Shown here one piece after another: positions 15,292 through 25,225 of a stretch of DNA of 39,300 nt. The stretch comes from an uncultured Acidimicrobiales bacterium. Lineage in GTDB: Bacteria > Actinomycetota > Acidimicrobiia > Acidimicrobiales > CADCTF01. The translations under genes were made by a program, and so were the position numbers. Under the pieces are notes generated by a model that was given only the letters and a program-made list of their open reading frames with translations, searched no databases and had not been told where the DNA came from. Each line of letters starts with the position of its first letter. Position 1 is the first letter of the stretch. Where the stretch lies: positions 1-39,300 of the forward strand of contig CADCTF010000152.1 in the NCBI GenBank assembly GCA_902805655.1, in the 5' to 3' direction.

Positions 15292-15885
15292 ATGGGCCCG
15301 TGTCAGCGCACCGACCTGGACGGTTCCTGCTGGATCGACCTCCACCCGGGCTGGGTGGCGGATCACGAGACCGTGCTCGACGAGCTCACCGAGCAGACCT
15401 CGTGGGCGCAGCAGTCGATCACCCTCTTCGGTCGCCAGGTGCCGCAACCTCGGCTCACCGCCTGGTTCGGCCTGGGCATGGACGTCCGGACGCGGTACCG
15501 CACGACCGCCCCAGCCGAGCCTTGGCCGCCGCCGCTCGAAGCAATGCGTCGGGACCTGGAGGCCCACACCGGCGTGCCGTTCAACTCGGCACTGGCCAAC
15601 CTCTACCGAGACGGCGGGGATGCCGTGGCCTGGCATGCCGACGACGAACCCGCACTCGGTCCCGCCCCGGTGATCGCCAGTGTCTCCCTGGGCGCGCCCC
15701 GCCGCTTCCGCCTCCGTCGCCGGGACGGTTCGCTCGCCACCGAAGTGACCCTCGGGCGGGGCGATCTGCTCGTGATGGGCGGCGACACCCAGCGCCTGTG
15801 GGTGCACTGCGTACCCCGCACCAAGGCCGTCACCGGCCCCCGCGTCAACTTGACGTTCCGCGCCTACGCAGCCCCGGCGTCCTGA
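15292..15885 (+). CDS. AlkB-like 2-oxoglutarate/Fe(II)-dependent dioxygenase
   Basis: 197 residues from ATG at 15292; the open frame before it lies inside the divergent flavoprotein gene and is not coding. Iron ligands fit the 2-oxoglutarate oxygenase plan: His and Asp in VAWHADDEP, then the second His in LWVHCVPRT, and the 2-oxoglutarate-binding and family signature RVNLTFR near the C-terminus. The substrate-side segment NLYRDGGDAVAWHADDE closely matches AlkB/ALKBH2-type enzymes, which remove alkyl groups from DNA or RNA bases by oxidation. It is a stand-alone gene, divergent from the flavoprotein and convergent with leuS. Confidence 0.93.
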   Translation: MGPCQRTDLDGSCWIDLHPGWVADHETVLDELTEQTSWAQQSITLFGRQVPQPRLTAWFGLGMDVRTRYRTTAPAEPWPPPLEAMRRDLEAHTGVPFNSALANLYRDGGDAVAWHADDEPALGPAPVIASVSLGAPRRFRLRRRDGSLATEVTLGRGDLLVMGGDTQRLWVHCVPRTKAVTGPRVNLTFRAYAAPAS

Positions 15886-15903
15886 CGGCGAAGGGGCGGG
15901 GAG

Positions 15904-18315
<2,412 letters not shown>

Positions 18316-18325
18316 GAGGCCTCGC

Positions 18326-18331
18326 ATGCTA
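18326..18331 (-). promoter_or_regulatory. Possible -10 box of leuS
   Basis: TAGCAT on the minus strand is followed by ten bases and ATG at 18315. This would give a leader of only three or four bases. The box overlaps the alternative ATG at 18327. Confidence 0.4.
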
Positions 18332-18341
18332 CCGGCGGTGC

Positions 18342-18347
18342 TAACCT
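18342..18347 (+). promoter_or_regulatory. Possible -10 box of the tRNA-Ala gene
   Basis: TAACCT ends 14 bases before the mature tRNA 5' end, which would leave a 5' leader of about seven bases for RNase P to remove. No strong -35 box is seen. Confidence 0.35.
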
Positions 18348-18361
18348 CCCAGTTCCTTCAC

Positions 18362-18434
18362 GGGGCTATAGCTCAGTTGGTAGAGCGCTTCCATGGCATG
18401 GAAGAGGTCAGGAGTTCGATTCTCCTTAGCTCCA
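18362..18434 (+). tRNA. tRNA-Ala (anticodon GGC)
   Basis: 73 bases fold into a full cloverleaf. The acceptor stem is GGGGCTA with TAGCTCC (one G-T pair). The D arm is GCTC/GAGC around AGTTGGTA. The anticodon stem is CTTCC/GGAAG with loop ATGGCAT, giving anticodon GGC. The variable loop is AGGTC and the T arm is AGGAG/CTCCT with loop TTCGATT. The discriminator base is A. The 3' CCA is not encoded, so it must be added after transcription. It lies between the divergent leuS and the converging SGNH gene. A TAACCT at 18342-18347 is a possible -10 box. Confidence 0.97.
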
Positions 18435-18444
18435 CTTCGAAGGC

Positions 18445-18457
18445 GCGGGTGGCCCGC
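18445..18457 (+). terminator. Small hairpin after tRNA-Ala
   Basis: GCGGG, a three-base loop TGG, and CCCGC form a perfect five-pair hairpin ten bases after the tRNA end. There is no T-run, so it is at best a weak or factor-dependent stop signal. It also lies at the 3' end of the converging SGNH gene. Confidence 0.3.
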
Positions 18458-18475
18458 ATCCGCGGCCCCGGGTGC

Positions 18476-19537
18476 TCAGCGCAGGGCTTCGGCCACGAGC
18501 GCGGTCAGTCGGGCGGCTCCTGCGCCGTTCAGGTGGTTCGAGTCGGCGAAGAGGCTGCGATCCCACTCCAGGTCGCGAGCCCTGACGATCTCGACGCCGG
18601 AGGCGGCGACGTACCGGTCGAGCACTTCGTCGTACCGGGCCATGTCGGCCTCGCCCCGCTCGTGGAAGCCCACGTAGACGTCCTCCACCATCGGCATGTC
18701 CACCAGGAGCACCTCGATGCCGAGCGCACGTGTGTCCCGCACGAGCCGGTCGAGCGCGTCGAGCTGCGCACCGCCCACGGCGAAGGGCCGTAGCGCAGCT
18801 CGCTCTTGTGCGACGTGCTCGGCATTGGCTTCGAACGTACGGTCGCGGTACAGCACGTCTCGGCCGCGAGGCGTGATGTCCGGACCCTCCCGGACGCCAC
18901 GGATCGCATCCAGGACCCGGCCCGGTTGCCGCAGCTCGGTACGGGTGCGAACGAGAGCCGAGAGGTTGCTGGCGACCCGGTCGACCGGACCCAGCAGCCC
19001 GTCGTCGGGGCGGAGCCGTCGACCGGCCTGCGAGGTGCGCACGGCATCGAGGTTCTGCGCCTGTTAGAGACCCTCGTCGTTGAGCTCGCGGCTCGAGACG
19101 GCGATCACCAGCACGTCCGGGGAGAGCTGAGGTCGGGCCAGCTGCGTCGTGAAGAACTCGACGCCCTGCATCGACGGGCCCGCGACCCAGAACGAGTAGG
19201 CCCCCCTCGGAGCACCGATGGCGTCGGCCAGCAGCTCCGGCTCGATCCCAGCAGCCACCACGGAAGAACCCACGAAGAGCACCTGCACCCCGCCCGCGGC
19301 CTTTAGGCGCTCGACGTTCTCCTCGTGCTCCGCCATCCCGAGCACGTGGTTCCAGGCCGCCTCTGGGGGCAGCTTCGGCTCGAGCACGCGCGCCCCCACC
19401 TCAGCCGCCAGCAGGACGCCCAGGACCGCAGTAAGGACCCGCGGCCATCGCCGCCGGCCGCGACGACCACCACGGCTTGGAACGTCAGAGACGTTCGCAC
19501 CGTCGACGACACCGAGATCCAAGGAGGAGATGGCCAC
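18476..19537 (-). pseudogene. SGNH/GDSL-type hydrolase, split by an in-frame stop codon
   Basis: Two open pieces (19064-19537 and 18476-19063) lie in the same reading frame, separated only by a TAA at 19064-19066. The first piece (157 residues) has a basic N-terminus, one membrane helix near 34-46 and the nucleophile block VLFVGSSVVAAGIEP. The second has the matching last block FADSNHLNGAGAARL with the catalytic Asp and His. Neither half has the full triad, so they were one protein of about 352 residues. Reading TAA as CAA (Gln) would give GLQQAQNLDA, a one-base C-to-T change. Such proteins complete acyl transfer to glycans beside MBOAT proteins, and here the MBOAT gene ends nine bases upstream. 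It could also be a sequencing or assembly error. Confidence 0.8.
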
Positions 19538-19546
19538 GTGCGCGCC

Positions 19547-20962
19547 TCAGAACTGGAAGTAGATGAACGGAACGGGGGACCCGCCGGAGAACAGGACGAT
19601 GGCAGTGACCGCCGCGCCGTACGCGAGACCCCGCTGCCACTCCGGCCACCGGAGGAGGGCGTCGTGGTGGCCGGTGCGCCGCTGCAGCAGGTCGATGCCG
19701 AGCGCGGCCAGGCCGCCGATCACAGTCAGCACCATGGGCCCGAGTGACAAGGCACCGCCGGTCATGGTGATGATGCCTCCCAGGTATCGCCAGGCTCCTT
19801 CGATGGAGTCGGCGCGGAACAGGATCCACGCCAGGCACACCAGGTGGAAGGTGACGAGGATCGCCGGAACGTCGCTGGTGCGGAGCGGCCGGCCCGCATC
19901 GGCGCTCTCCCGTCCAGTGACGCGGTCGAGGCCGAGATAGAGCCCGTGGAGGGCCCCCCAGGCCACGAAGGTCCAAGCGGCCCCGTGCCACAGGCCGCCG
20001 AGGAGCATGGTGAGGAAGAGGTTGATGGAGGTTCGCCGGGCTCCTCGGCGGTTCCCGCCGAGCGGGATGTAGAGGTAGTCACGCAACCAGGAGGACAGCG
20101 AGATGTGCCACCGGCGCCAGAACTCGGTGATGCTGCGGGACAGGTACGGCTGCTCGAAGTTCCTCATCAGCTCGATGCCGAGGAGGCGGGAGCTGCCCCG
20201 CGCGATGTCGCTGTAGCCCGAGAAGTCGCAGTAGATCTGCAGAGCGAACGCGTAGGCGCCCACAAGCAGCGTCAGCCAGTGGCCGGTGCCGGCCTCGGCG
20301 CTCCGGAACGCGGTGTTGACGGACGGCGCAAGTGCATCTGCGATCGCCACCTTCTTCACCAGTCCGATCAGGATGAGGACGCAGCCCGACCGCAGCTGGA
20401 ACGAGTCGGGCCGCCGGCGTGAATTCCGGATCTCCGGCAACAGGTGCGAAGCCCGCTCGATGGGGCCGGCGACGAGCTGCGGGAAGAAGGCGACGAAGGT
20501 GCAGAAGTCCAGCAGGCTGCTGGTCGGCTCGATCCGGCGGCGATAGACGTCGATCGTGTAGGACAACGACTGGAACGTGTAGAACGAGATGCCCACCGGG
20601 AGAAGCACGCGTATCGCCGGGGTCGCAGGCTCGAGGCCGACCGTGCCGAGCAGGTCGACGGCTGAATCGACGAAGAAGTTGAAGTACTTGAAGAACCCCA
20701 GCACCCCCAGGTTCACGACCAGGCTGGTGACGAGCAGCGAGTGCCTGCGGCTCTCTCGTTCGGCGCGTCCCAGGCTCCGCCCGATGCTGAAGTCGACGAC
20801 GCTGGAGAACACCAGCAGCCCGAGGAACCGCCAGTCCCAGGCCCCGTAGAAGAGGTACGACGCCACCAGCAGCAGCGCGTTCTGCGCTCGGTGGCGCACC
20901 GCCCAGTAGAGGACGAGCACGACGGGGAGGAAGACTGCGTACTGCAACGAGTTGAACGTCAC
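19547..20962 (-). CDS. MBOAT-family O-acyltransferase (AlgI-like)
   Basis: 471 residues, a polytopic membrane protein with about ten helices. It starts MTFNSLQYAVFLPVVLVLYW, the usual AlgI-type beginning. Signature segments are LPVGISFYTFQSLSYTIDVYR, FVAFFPQLVAGPIERA, and ITEFWRRWHISLSSWLRDY with His286. The invariant active-site histidine is His326 in LLGGLWHGAAWTF. AlgI-type proteins move acyl groups, mostly acetyl, across the membrane for a periplasmic or extracytoplasmic SGNH partner to place on a polysaccharide. A GAGGAGG ribosome binding site precedes the GTG by eight bases. The SGNH gene downstream in the operon carries a stop codon, so this gene may lack its partner. Confidence 0.93.
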   Translation of the reverse strand: MTFNSLQYAVFLPVVLVLYWAVRHRAQNALLLVASYLFYGAWDWRFLGLLVFSSVVDFSIGRSLGRAERESRRHSLLVTSLVVNLGVLGFFKYFNFFVDSAVDLLGTVGLEPATPAIRVLLPVGISFYTFQSLSYTIDVYRRRIEPTSSLLDFCTFVAFFPQLVAGPIERASHLLPEIRNSRRRPDSFQLRSGCVLILIGLVKKVAIADALAPSVNTAFRSAEAGTGHWLTLLVGAYAFALQIYCDFSGYSDIARGSSRLLGIELMRNFEQPYLSRSITEFWRRWHISLSSWLRDYLYIPLGGNRRGARRTSINLFLTMLLGGLWHGAAWTFVAWGALHGLYLGLDRVTGRESADAGRPLRTSDVPAILVTFHLVCLAWILFRADSIEGAWRYLGGIITMTGGALSLGPMVLTVIGGLAALGIDLLQRRTGHHDALLRWPEWQRGLAYGAAVTAIVLFSGGSPVPFIYFQF

Positions 20963-21029
20963 TCAGCCGGCCTCCTCGACGGATCTCTACCGTAACGGAA
21001 GAGAAGGGTTGCAGCCCGGCGCTACCGGC

Positions 21030-21866
21030 TCATCCCGCCAGGGCCACCAGGAAGAACCGGGACGACGGCCACGTCCCGTCCCACGGTTCGAAGGGAAGGC
21101 CCTCGCCGGGGGCGATGTGGATCTCGTAGTCGCGGTCGACGAGGAGCTCCCCGACGGCCTCGCTGGAACCACCGAAGCGCTCCAACCCGCAGCCGGCATG
21201 TACTTCGATGAACCAGTCGGGGCGCGTGGCGAAGGTCTTCTCGGCGCCCTTCAGCACCTCGAGCTCGTAACCCTCCACGTCCACGAAGACGACGCTGGGG
21301 AACCCGTACTGCTCCGCGAGCGAGTCGACCGAGACGGCCTGGACGCGCTCCGTTCCGAACCGGCCGTCGAGATCGACGTTGCCGTTCCACTGCGCAGTGA
21401 ACCCGAGCCGGCCGGGAGCGGCGGCCGCCACGGCGTGCACGTTGACGACGTTTTCGCAGCCGTTCAGCTCGGCGTTGTGGCGGGCCACGACGTGGTTGTG
21501 GCTGTCCGCCTCGACGGCCACCACGGTGCCGTCCTCGGCCACTGCTGCGAGCATCATGGCGACGACGCCCTGATGACCGCCGAGGTCGAACACGGTCGAC
21601 TCCGCTCCGAGCCGGCCCCGGCTGCGAAGCAGCTCGATCTCGCCGAGCGGGTCCCAATCCCGGTCGTACCAGCTCTCGGCCAGGGGATCCGTCAGCTCGA
21701 GCCGCAACGGCAGCCCGCCGAAGCTGCGCTCGACGATCCGCCGCCGGAAGGTGACCTCTGCCCATCGGCGCCGCCCGATGCGGAGCCACGAGGCAACCGG
21801 CGCGGGAAGCGCCTCACCAACGGATCTCCGGACGGTCGCCAACACACCTTTGAGGGTAGTTCGCAC
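21030..21866 (-). CDS. FkbM-family methyltransferase (first copy)
   Basis: 278 residues from a GTG at 21866, giving the N-terminus MRTTLKGVLATVRRSV; the frame is open further upstream through the divergent MerR gene, which is not believable coding. The SAM-binding motif is VFDLGGHQGVVAMML (about 92-106), followed by VVAVEADSHNHV and the family hallmark VVFVDVEGYELEVLKGA. FkbM enzymes O-methylate sugars or polyketides and are common in surface-glycan loci. Its sugar or lipid target is unknown. It is divergent from the MerR gene and lies 67 bases after the MBOAT start, on the same strand. Confidence 0.88.
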   Translation of the reverse strand: MRTTLKGVLATVRRSVGEALPAPVASWLRIGRRRWAEVTFRRRIVERSFGGLPLRLELTDPLAESWYDRDWDPLGEIELLRSRGRLGAESTVFDLGGHQGVVAMMLAAVAEDGTVVAVEADSHNHVVARHNAELNGCENVVNVHAVAAAAPGRLGFTAQWNGNVDLDGRFGTERVQAVSVDSLAEQYGFPSVVFVDVEGYELEVLKGAEKTFATRPDWFIEVHAGCGLERFGGSSEAVGELLVDRDYEIHIAPGEGLPFEPWDGTWPSSRFFLVALAG

Positions 21867-21943
21867 AATTTGCGTCCGGCTGCACACCGCCAGCGGCCGT
21901 CGGCGCCGGCGCGGCACGGCGCCGAGATCGATCCGTCCACGGG

Positions 21944-21949
21944 TAACGT
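21944..21949 (+). promoter_or_regulatory. -10 box of the MerR-type gene (leaderless pattern)
   Basis: TAACGT, seven bases, then GTG at 21957. This is the main reason to prefer that GTG over the one at 21951 or the ATG at 21990. Confidence 0.5.
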
Positions 21950-21956
21950 CGTGGCC

Positions 21957-22391
21957 GTGGCCAGCGATCCCGCCGTCTCGACAGCCGGCATGCACCAGAT
22001 CGGGGAGGTTGCGGAGGCTGTCAACCTGTCGCTGCGGACCATCCGCTACTACGACGAGGTAGGCGTGGTCCCGCCTTCCGGCCGTTCGGCTGGCGGCTTC
22101 CGCCTCTACACCGACGCGGACATCGAGCGGCTGCGGCTGGTCCGGCACATGAAGCCCCTCGACTTCACCCTCGACGAGATGCGCGATCTCCTGCAGGCGC
22201 GGGACCGGCTGACCGAGGAGATCACCGACGAGGACCGGACGGAGCTCTTGGGCCGGCTGGGCATGTACGCGGCCACGGCTGAGAGTCGCTGCTCGAAGCT
22301 TCGTGACGAGCTCGCGGCTGCAGAAGCCATGGCCACCATGCTCCACCGGGACGCCTCGGTCCTACGCGAGTCCCCCGACCCATCAGGCTGA
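21957..22391 (+). CDS. MerR-family transcriptional regulator
   Basis: About 144 residues. The winged helix-turn-helix begins at MHQIGEVAEAVNLSLRTIRYYDEVGVVPPS and includes the typical GGFRLYTDADIERLRLVRHM. A coiled-coil helix follows (LDEMRDLLQARDRL and RCSKLRDELAAAEAMATML). Only one cysteine is present in the dimer and effector region, so a metal-sensing pattern like MerR or SoxR is not seen. The start is uncertain: GTG at 21957 fits a leaderless promoter, and ATG at 21990 would still keep the DNA-binding domain. It may act on the divergent FkbM gene or on itself; MerR proteins often bind between divergent genes. Confidence 0.88.
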   Translation: MASDPAVSTAGMHQIGEVAEAVNLSLRTIRYYDEVGVVPPSGRSAGGFRLYTDADIERLRLVRHMKPLDFTLDEMRDLLQARDRLTEEITDEDRTELLGRLGMYAATAESRCSKLRDELAAAEAMATMLHRDASVLRESPDPSG

Positions 22392-22424
22392 CCTCCGGCC
22401 AAGGGGCACTGCCCGCCACTGGGT

Positions 22425-22430
22425 TACCCT
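22425..22430 (+). promoter_or_regulatory. Possible -10 box of the class I methyltransferase gene
   Basis: TACCCT, which lies within GGGTTACCC, itself a small palindrome. It would give a leader of about 70 bases before the GTG at 22510. Confidence 0.3.
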
Positions 22431-22447
22431 CGCAAGCAGTTGCTTCG

Positions 22448-22470
22448 GCTCATCGATCATCGAAGTGAGC
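22448..22470 (+). repeat. Nested inverted repeat in the methyltransferase leader
   Basis: GCTCA pairs with TGAGC on the outside and TCGAT with ATCGA on the inside, with a two-base bulge and a central C. It may be an RNA hairpin in the leader or a DNA operator (TCGATCATCGA is a perfect palindrome around C). No function is assigned. Confidence 0.5.
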
Positions 22471-22509
22471 AGCTTCCGACGCTCGACACTCGAACCAGAA
22501 GGAGCCGCT

Positions 22510-23238
22510 GTGGCCCTCTCGAAGCCAAGTCCCTACCGACGACTGCGACGCTGGGCAGGCAGGTCCGAGTTCGTGCGAAGCGGCTACCTGCTGGTGAGCA
22601 GTGTCCGTCAAGCCGTCGTGTGGGGACCCGAGAAGGAGACCAACCGCTACCAGCGAGACTTCGCGAAACCGGATCCCTACGGCTATTCCCGGAAGTCCCA
22701 CGAGCAGGCTCGCTACCAGCTGGCGGCCGCGATGATCGACCGGCTCCGTTCGGAGAAGCCCGTCCCTCGTGCGCTCGAGGTCGGCTGCCATGAAGGTGCG
22801 TTCACCGAGCTGCTGATCGACCGATGTGACTCAGTGGTGGCGACTGAGGTCTCCGAGGAGGTGCTCGCGCGGGCCCGTGGTCGACTGGGACACGAGCCGA
22901 AGGTGGAGTTCATGCGGTCCCACATCATCCTTGATCCAGTTCCCGGCCGTTTCGACCTCATCATGTTGATGGATGTGCTGGAAGTGATCGTCCGCCCTCG
23001 CGTGCTCCGTTCAGTTCGTGACAAGGTCGTGGAAGCGCTGAACCCCGGCGGCTACCTGCTGGTGACCAACTCTGCGATGTCGGAGGTCATGGAGCGCTCG
23101 TGGTGGGGCCGCCTGCTCGTCAGAGGGGGGCGTCACATCAACAACGACGTCGCTCGCCATCCGGAGCTCGAAGTCGTCGAAGACCACGATGAGCATCTCC
23201 ACGCCATCACGCTTCTGCGGCGAGTCGCAGGGACCTGA
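22510..23238 (+). CDS. SAM-dependent methyltransferase (NodS-like class I)
   Basis: 242 residues from a GTG at 22510, with AAGGAG seven bases upstream, the best ribosome binding site in this stretch. The SAM-binding loop is ALEVGCHEGAFTELLIDRC, the acidic strand end is VVATEVSEEVL, and the later motif is FDLIMLMDVLEVI then LNPGGYLLVTN. This matches class I methyltransferases of the NodS/SAM type 12 kind, which act on small molecules or glycan parts. The gene is somewhat lower in G+C than its neighbours by eye. It is flanked by other methyltransferase and glycan-type genes, suggesting surface-sugar or lipid modification. Confidence 0.85.
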   Translation: MALSKPSPYRRLRRWAGRSEFVRSGYLLVSSVRQAVVWGPEKETNRYQRDFAKPDPYGYSRKSHEQARYQLAAAMIDRLRSEKPVPRALEVGCHEGAFTELLIDRCDSVVATEVSEEVLARARGRLGHEPKVEFMRSHIILDPVPGRFDLIMLMDVLEVIVRPRVLRSVRDKVVEALNPGGYLLVTNSAMSEVMERSWWGRLLVRGGRHINNDVARHPELEVVEDHDEHLHAITLLRRVAGT

Positions 23239-23264
23239 GCCCACGGACGGAGAGGGCAGGCCCT

Positions 23265-24074
23265 TCAGGCGGTCCGCAGCACCAGGCGCACGCCGAGGTT
23301 GACCTCAGGCGACACCACCCAGGTGCCGTCACCGGCCGGCTCGGCCCCGGCCACAGCCGACGGGTCGGTGACGGTGAAGGCGAGGTGGTGGACGCGACCG
23401 GCACGACCGCCGAGCCATGCCGCCCACGACGCCTTGCCCCCGTCGCCGTCGGGCGCCACCAGGCGCACCCGACCGGGCCCCTGCCATCCGAGCTCCACGT
23501 ACCGGCCGCCCTCGAGGCGACCTTCCGCCTGAGGCGTGCCCCCCAACAAGCCCCCGAACAGCGACATCCCTGCGTCGAGGTCGGCGACGACGTGGGCAAT
23601 GTGGTCGAGCGTCGCCGGCCCAGCAGGTCCGGGCTGAGGTAGGTGGGCGGGCGGCGCCGACTCCCACTCGTCACCGGACTGCGCCAGCTGCACCACCACG
23701 CCCAGCGCCTGTTTCGGGTGCAGGAAGGCCTCCTGCCACGACTCGTGACTCAGATCGACTCCGACCGGCGCGAACCCCGCGGCCTCGGCGGTCGCAAGAG
23801 CGCTCCGGATGTCGGCGACCTTGAAGGTGAGGTGATGGGGGCCGGGTCCGTTCTGGTCGAGGAACCGGCGGAGGAAGTCGTTCTCCTCCACCCGAAGCGG
23901 TTCCAGCACCTCGACCTTCATGCCGTTGGCGAACTTCACCTGAGCGGCGGAGAAGCCGGGGCTGTCCCCGCCGGAGAGCCAGCTGCCCCCCAGCTCGCCC
24001 CGATAGCGAGGCCAGGCCTCAGCCTGGACCTCGGTGGCAACGGCGACGTGGTCCAGGTCGATGTCTCTGATCAC
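23265..24074 (-). CDS. Two-module VOC-family (glyoxalase-like) protein
   Basis: 269 residues, GTG start. It contains two vicinal-oxygen-chelate modules: the first from IDLDHVAVATEVQAEAW to about residue 130, including GPGPHHLTFKVADIRSAL; the second from ATLDHIAHVVADLDAGMSLF to the end, including GRVHHLAFTVTDPSAV. Metal ligands likely come from the paired DH and HHL segments. A duplicated VOC layout is common in dioxygenases and lactoylglutathione-lyase-like proteins. The substrate is unknown. It is convergent with the methyltransferase gene (26 bases apart) and divergent from a second VOC gene. Confidence 0.85.
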   Translation of the reverse strand: MIRDIDLDHVAVATEVQAEAWPRYRGELGGSWLSGGDSPGFSAAQVKFANGMKVEVLEPLRVEENDFLRRFLDQNGPGPHHLTFKVADIRSALATAEAAGFAPVGVDLSHESWQEAFLHPKQALGVVVQLAQSGDEWESAPPAHLPQPGPAGPATLDHIAHVVADLDAGMSLFGGLLGGTPQAEGRLEGGRYVELGWQGPGRVRLVAPDGDGGKASWAAWLGGRAGRVHHLAFTVTDPSAVAGAEPAGDGTWVVSPEVNLGVRLVLRTA

Positions 24075-24135
24075 GACCCATCATGGGTTGGCCAGCCGTC
24101 CGTTCGCCAAGCCGACCCCAGGCGCAGCAGCGCCG

Positions 24136-24141
24136 TATCCT
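24136..24141 (+). promoter_or_regulatory. -10 box of the short VOC gene (leaderless pattern)
   Basis: TATCCT, seven bases, then ATG at 24149. It supports that ATG over an upstream in-frame ATG at 24083, whose extra residues look non-coding. Confidence 0.6.
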
Positions 24142-24148
24142 GGCGACC

Positions 24149-24565
24149 ATGGTGCGGGTTGTAGGACTCGATCACGTCGTGGTGCTCACCTCGGACGTCG
24201 AGCGGGCCCTGGCCTGGTGGACCGGGTGCCTCGGCCTGGACGGCGACCGCGTCGACGTCTGGCGGCGTGGAGAGGTCCCGTTCCCGTCCGTCCGCATCGA
24301 CGAAGGCACGATCATCGACCTCTTCGCCGGGGACCGCACCGGCCGCAACGTCGACCACCTGTGCGTGGTGATCGAGCCGACCGATCTCGACGCGCTCGCC
24401 GCGTCGGGCACCTTCGACGTCGAGCGCGGGCCGGTGGACGTGTACGGCGCCCGAGGCATGGGTCGGAGCATCTATGTCAAGGATCCGGACGGGAACGTCG
24501 TCGAGCTGCGCACCTATCCGGATGGCCGGGCGACGGCCGCAAGGCCGGACGGGGGGACCACGTGA
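24149..24565 (+). CDS. Single-module VOC-family protein
   Basis: 138 residues. It has the standard VOC plan: GLDHVVVLTSDVERALAWW at the start, NVDHLCVVIEPTDLDAL in the middle and SIYVKDPDGNVVELRTY at the end; the last matches the DPDGN-E signature that gives a metal ligand. It resembles glyoxalase/bleomycin-resistance/dioxygenase proteins of the virulence-protein STM3117 type. The ligand is unknown. The next gene starts within its stop codon (GTGA), so the two are translationally coupled. Confidence 0.88.
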   Translation: MVRVVGLDHVVVLTSDVERALAWWTGCLGLDGDRVDVWRRGEVPFPSVRIDEGTIIDLFAGDRTGRNVDHLCVVIEPTDLDALAASGTFDVERGPVDVYGARGMGRSIYVKDPDGNVVELRTYPDGRATAARPDGGTT

Positions 24566-25224
24566 CCGCGCCGGCGCCCTGGTCTCTCACCGGCGAGTCA
24601 CTCGCCTGCCTGGTGCGCACGCCCGGGAGCGCCCCGCCGCTGCCGGCGGGCCTCGAGCGGCTCCCCGGCCCGTCGCTGCTCGTGGCCGTCTCCTACTCCG
24701 GCTCGCCCGTCGGGCGGTACCTGGAGCTCGCGGTCGGCCAACCGGCAAGGCTCGGTGCCCGCCCGGGCTGGTGCATCACGACCATGGTCGTGGACTCGGC
24801 CGAGAGCCGCGCCGACGGCCGGCTGAACTGGGGCTACCCGAAAGAGCTGGGGTCCTTGACCTGGCGGTCGGACGGCGACCTTCGCGAGCTGCAGTGGGCC
24901 GAAGGCGGGCTCACGGTCTCCGGACGGCGCACGCGGGCCCGACTGCCGTTCCTCGTCCCCGTGCGGTCGCTGCAGCGCCGGGCCGACGGGCCTGTCGTCG
25001 TGCCGGGACGTCTCTGGGGTCGCGGCTGCTTCACCGACGTGCAGGTCGCCGGCGGGGAGGAGCGTGGTCTCGACTGGCTGGCCGGCACGCATATCGGTGG
25101 GCACGTCGCCGGCATGCGGCTGCTCATCAGCCCGGCCCGACGCCCGTTCGGCTGGGCATCTTCCCTGCGCGCTCCCCTGCTGTCCCCCGAGCCGGCGATG
25201 CTGCTCCGGCGCCCGGCGGCCTGA
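24562..25224 (+). CDS. Acetoacetate decarboxylase-family protein
   Basis: 220 residues from a GTG that overlaps the VOC stop by four bases; the frame is open further upstream but overlaps the VOC gene. The family fold is suggested by VAVSYSGSPVGRYLELAVG, then TTMVVDSAESRADGRLNWGYPKELG, where the Lys of GYPK corresponds to the Schiff-base lysine region of acetoacetate decarboxylase, and by a late GRLWGRGCFTDVQV. Many members of this superfamily are not decarboxylases but act in aldol or hydrolytic reactions. Coupling with a VOC protein suggests a small-molecule pathway. It ends one base before the converging FkbM gene. Confidence 0.75.
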   Translation: MTAPAPWSLTGESLACLVRTPGSAPPLPAGLERLPGPSLLVAVSYSGSPVGRYLELAVGQPARLGARPGWCITTMVVDSAESRADGRLNWGYPKELGSLTWRSDGDLRELQWAEGGLTVSGRRTRARLPFLVPVRSLQRRADGPVVVPGRLWGRGCFTDVQVAGGEERGLDWLAGTHIGGHVAGMRLLISPARRPFGWASSLRAPLLSPEPAMLLRRPAA

Positions 25225-25225
25225 G

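Noticed and set aside
18325-18327. ATG at 18327 as the leuS start
   Set aside because: It overlaps the TAGCAT that looks like the -10 box and has no ribosome binding site at useful distance. ATG at 18315 is preferred, but the choice is not certain.
18476-19537. SGNH gene break explained as a frameshift
   Set aside because: The two halves are in the same frame, separated by exactly one TAA, so an indel is not needed. A point change fits better.
24034-24561. N-terminal extension of the acetoacetate-decarboxylase-like gene
   Set aside because: The extension overlaps the VOC gene in another frame and is Arg/Pro/Gly-rich without family similarity. The GTGA overlap at 24562 is typical.
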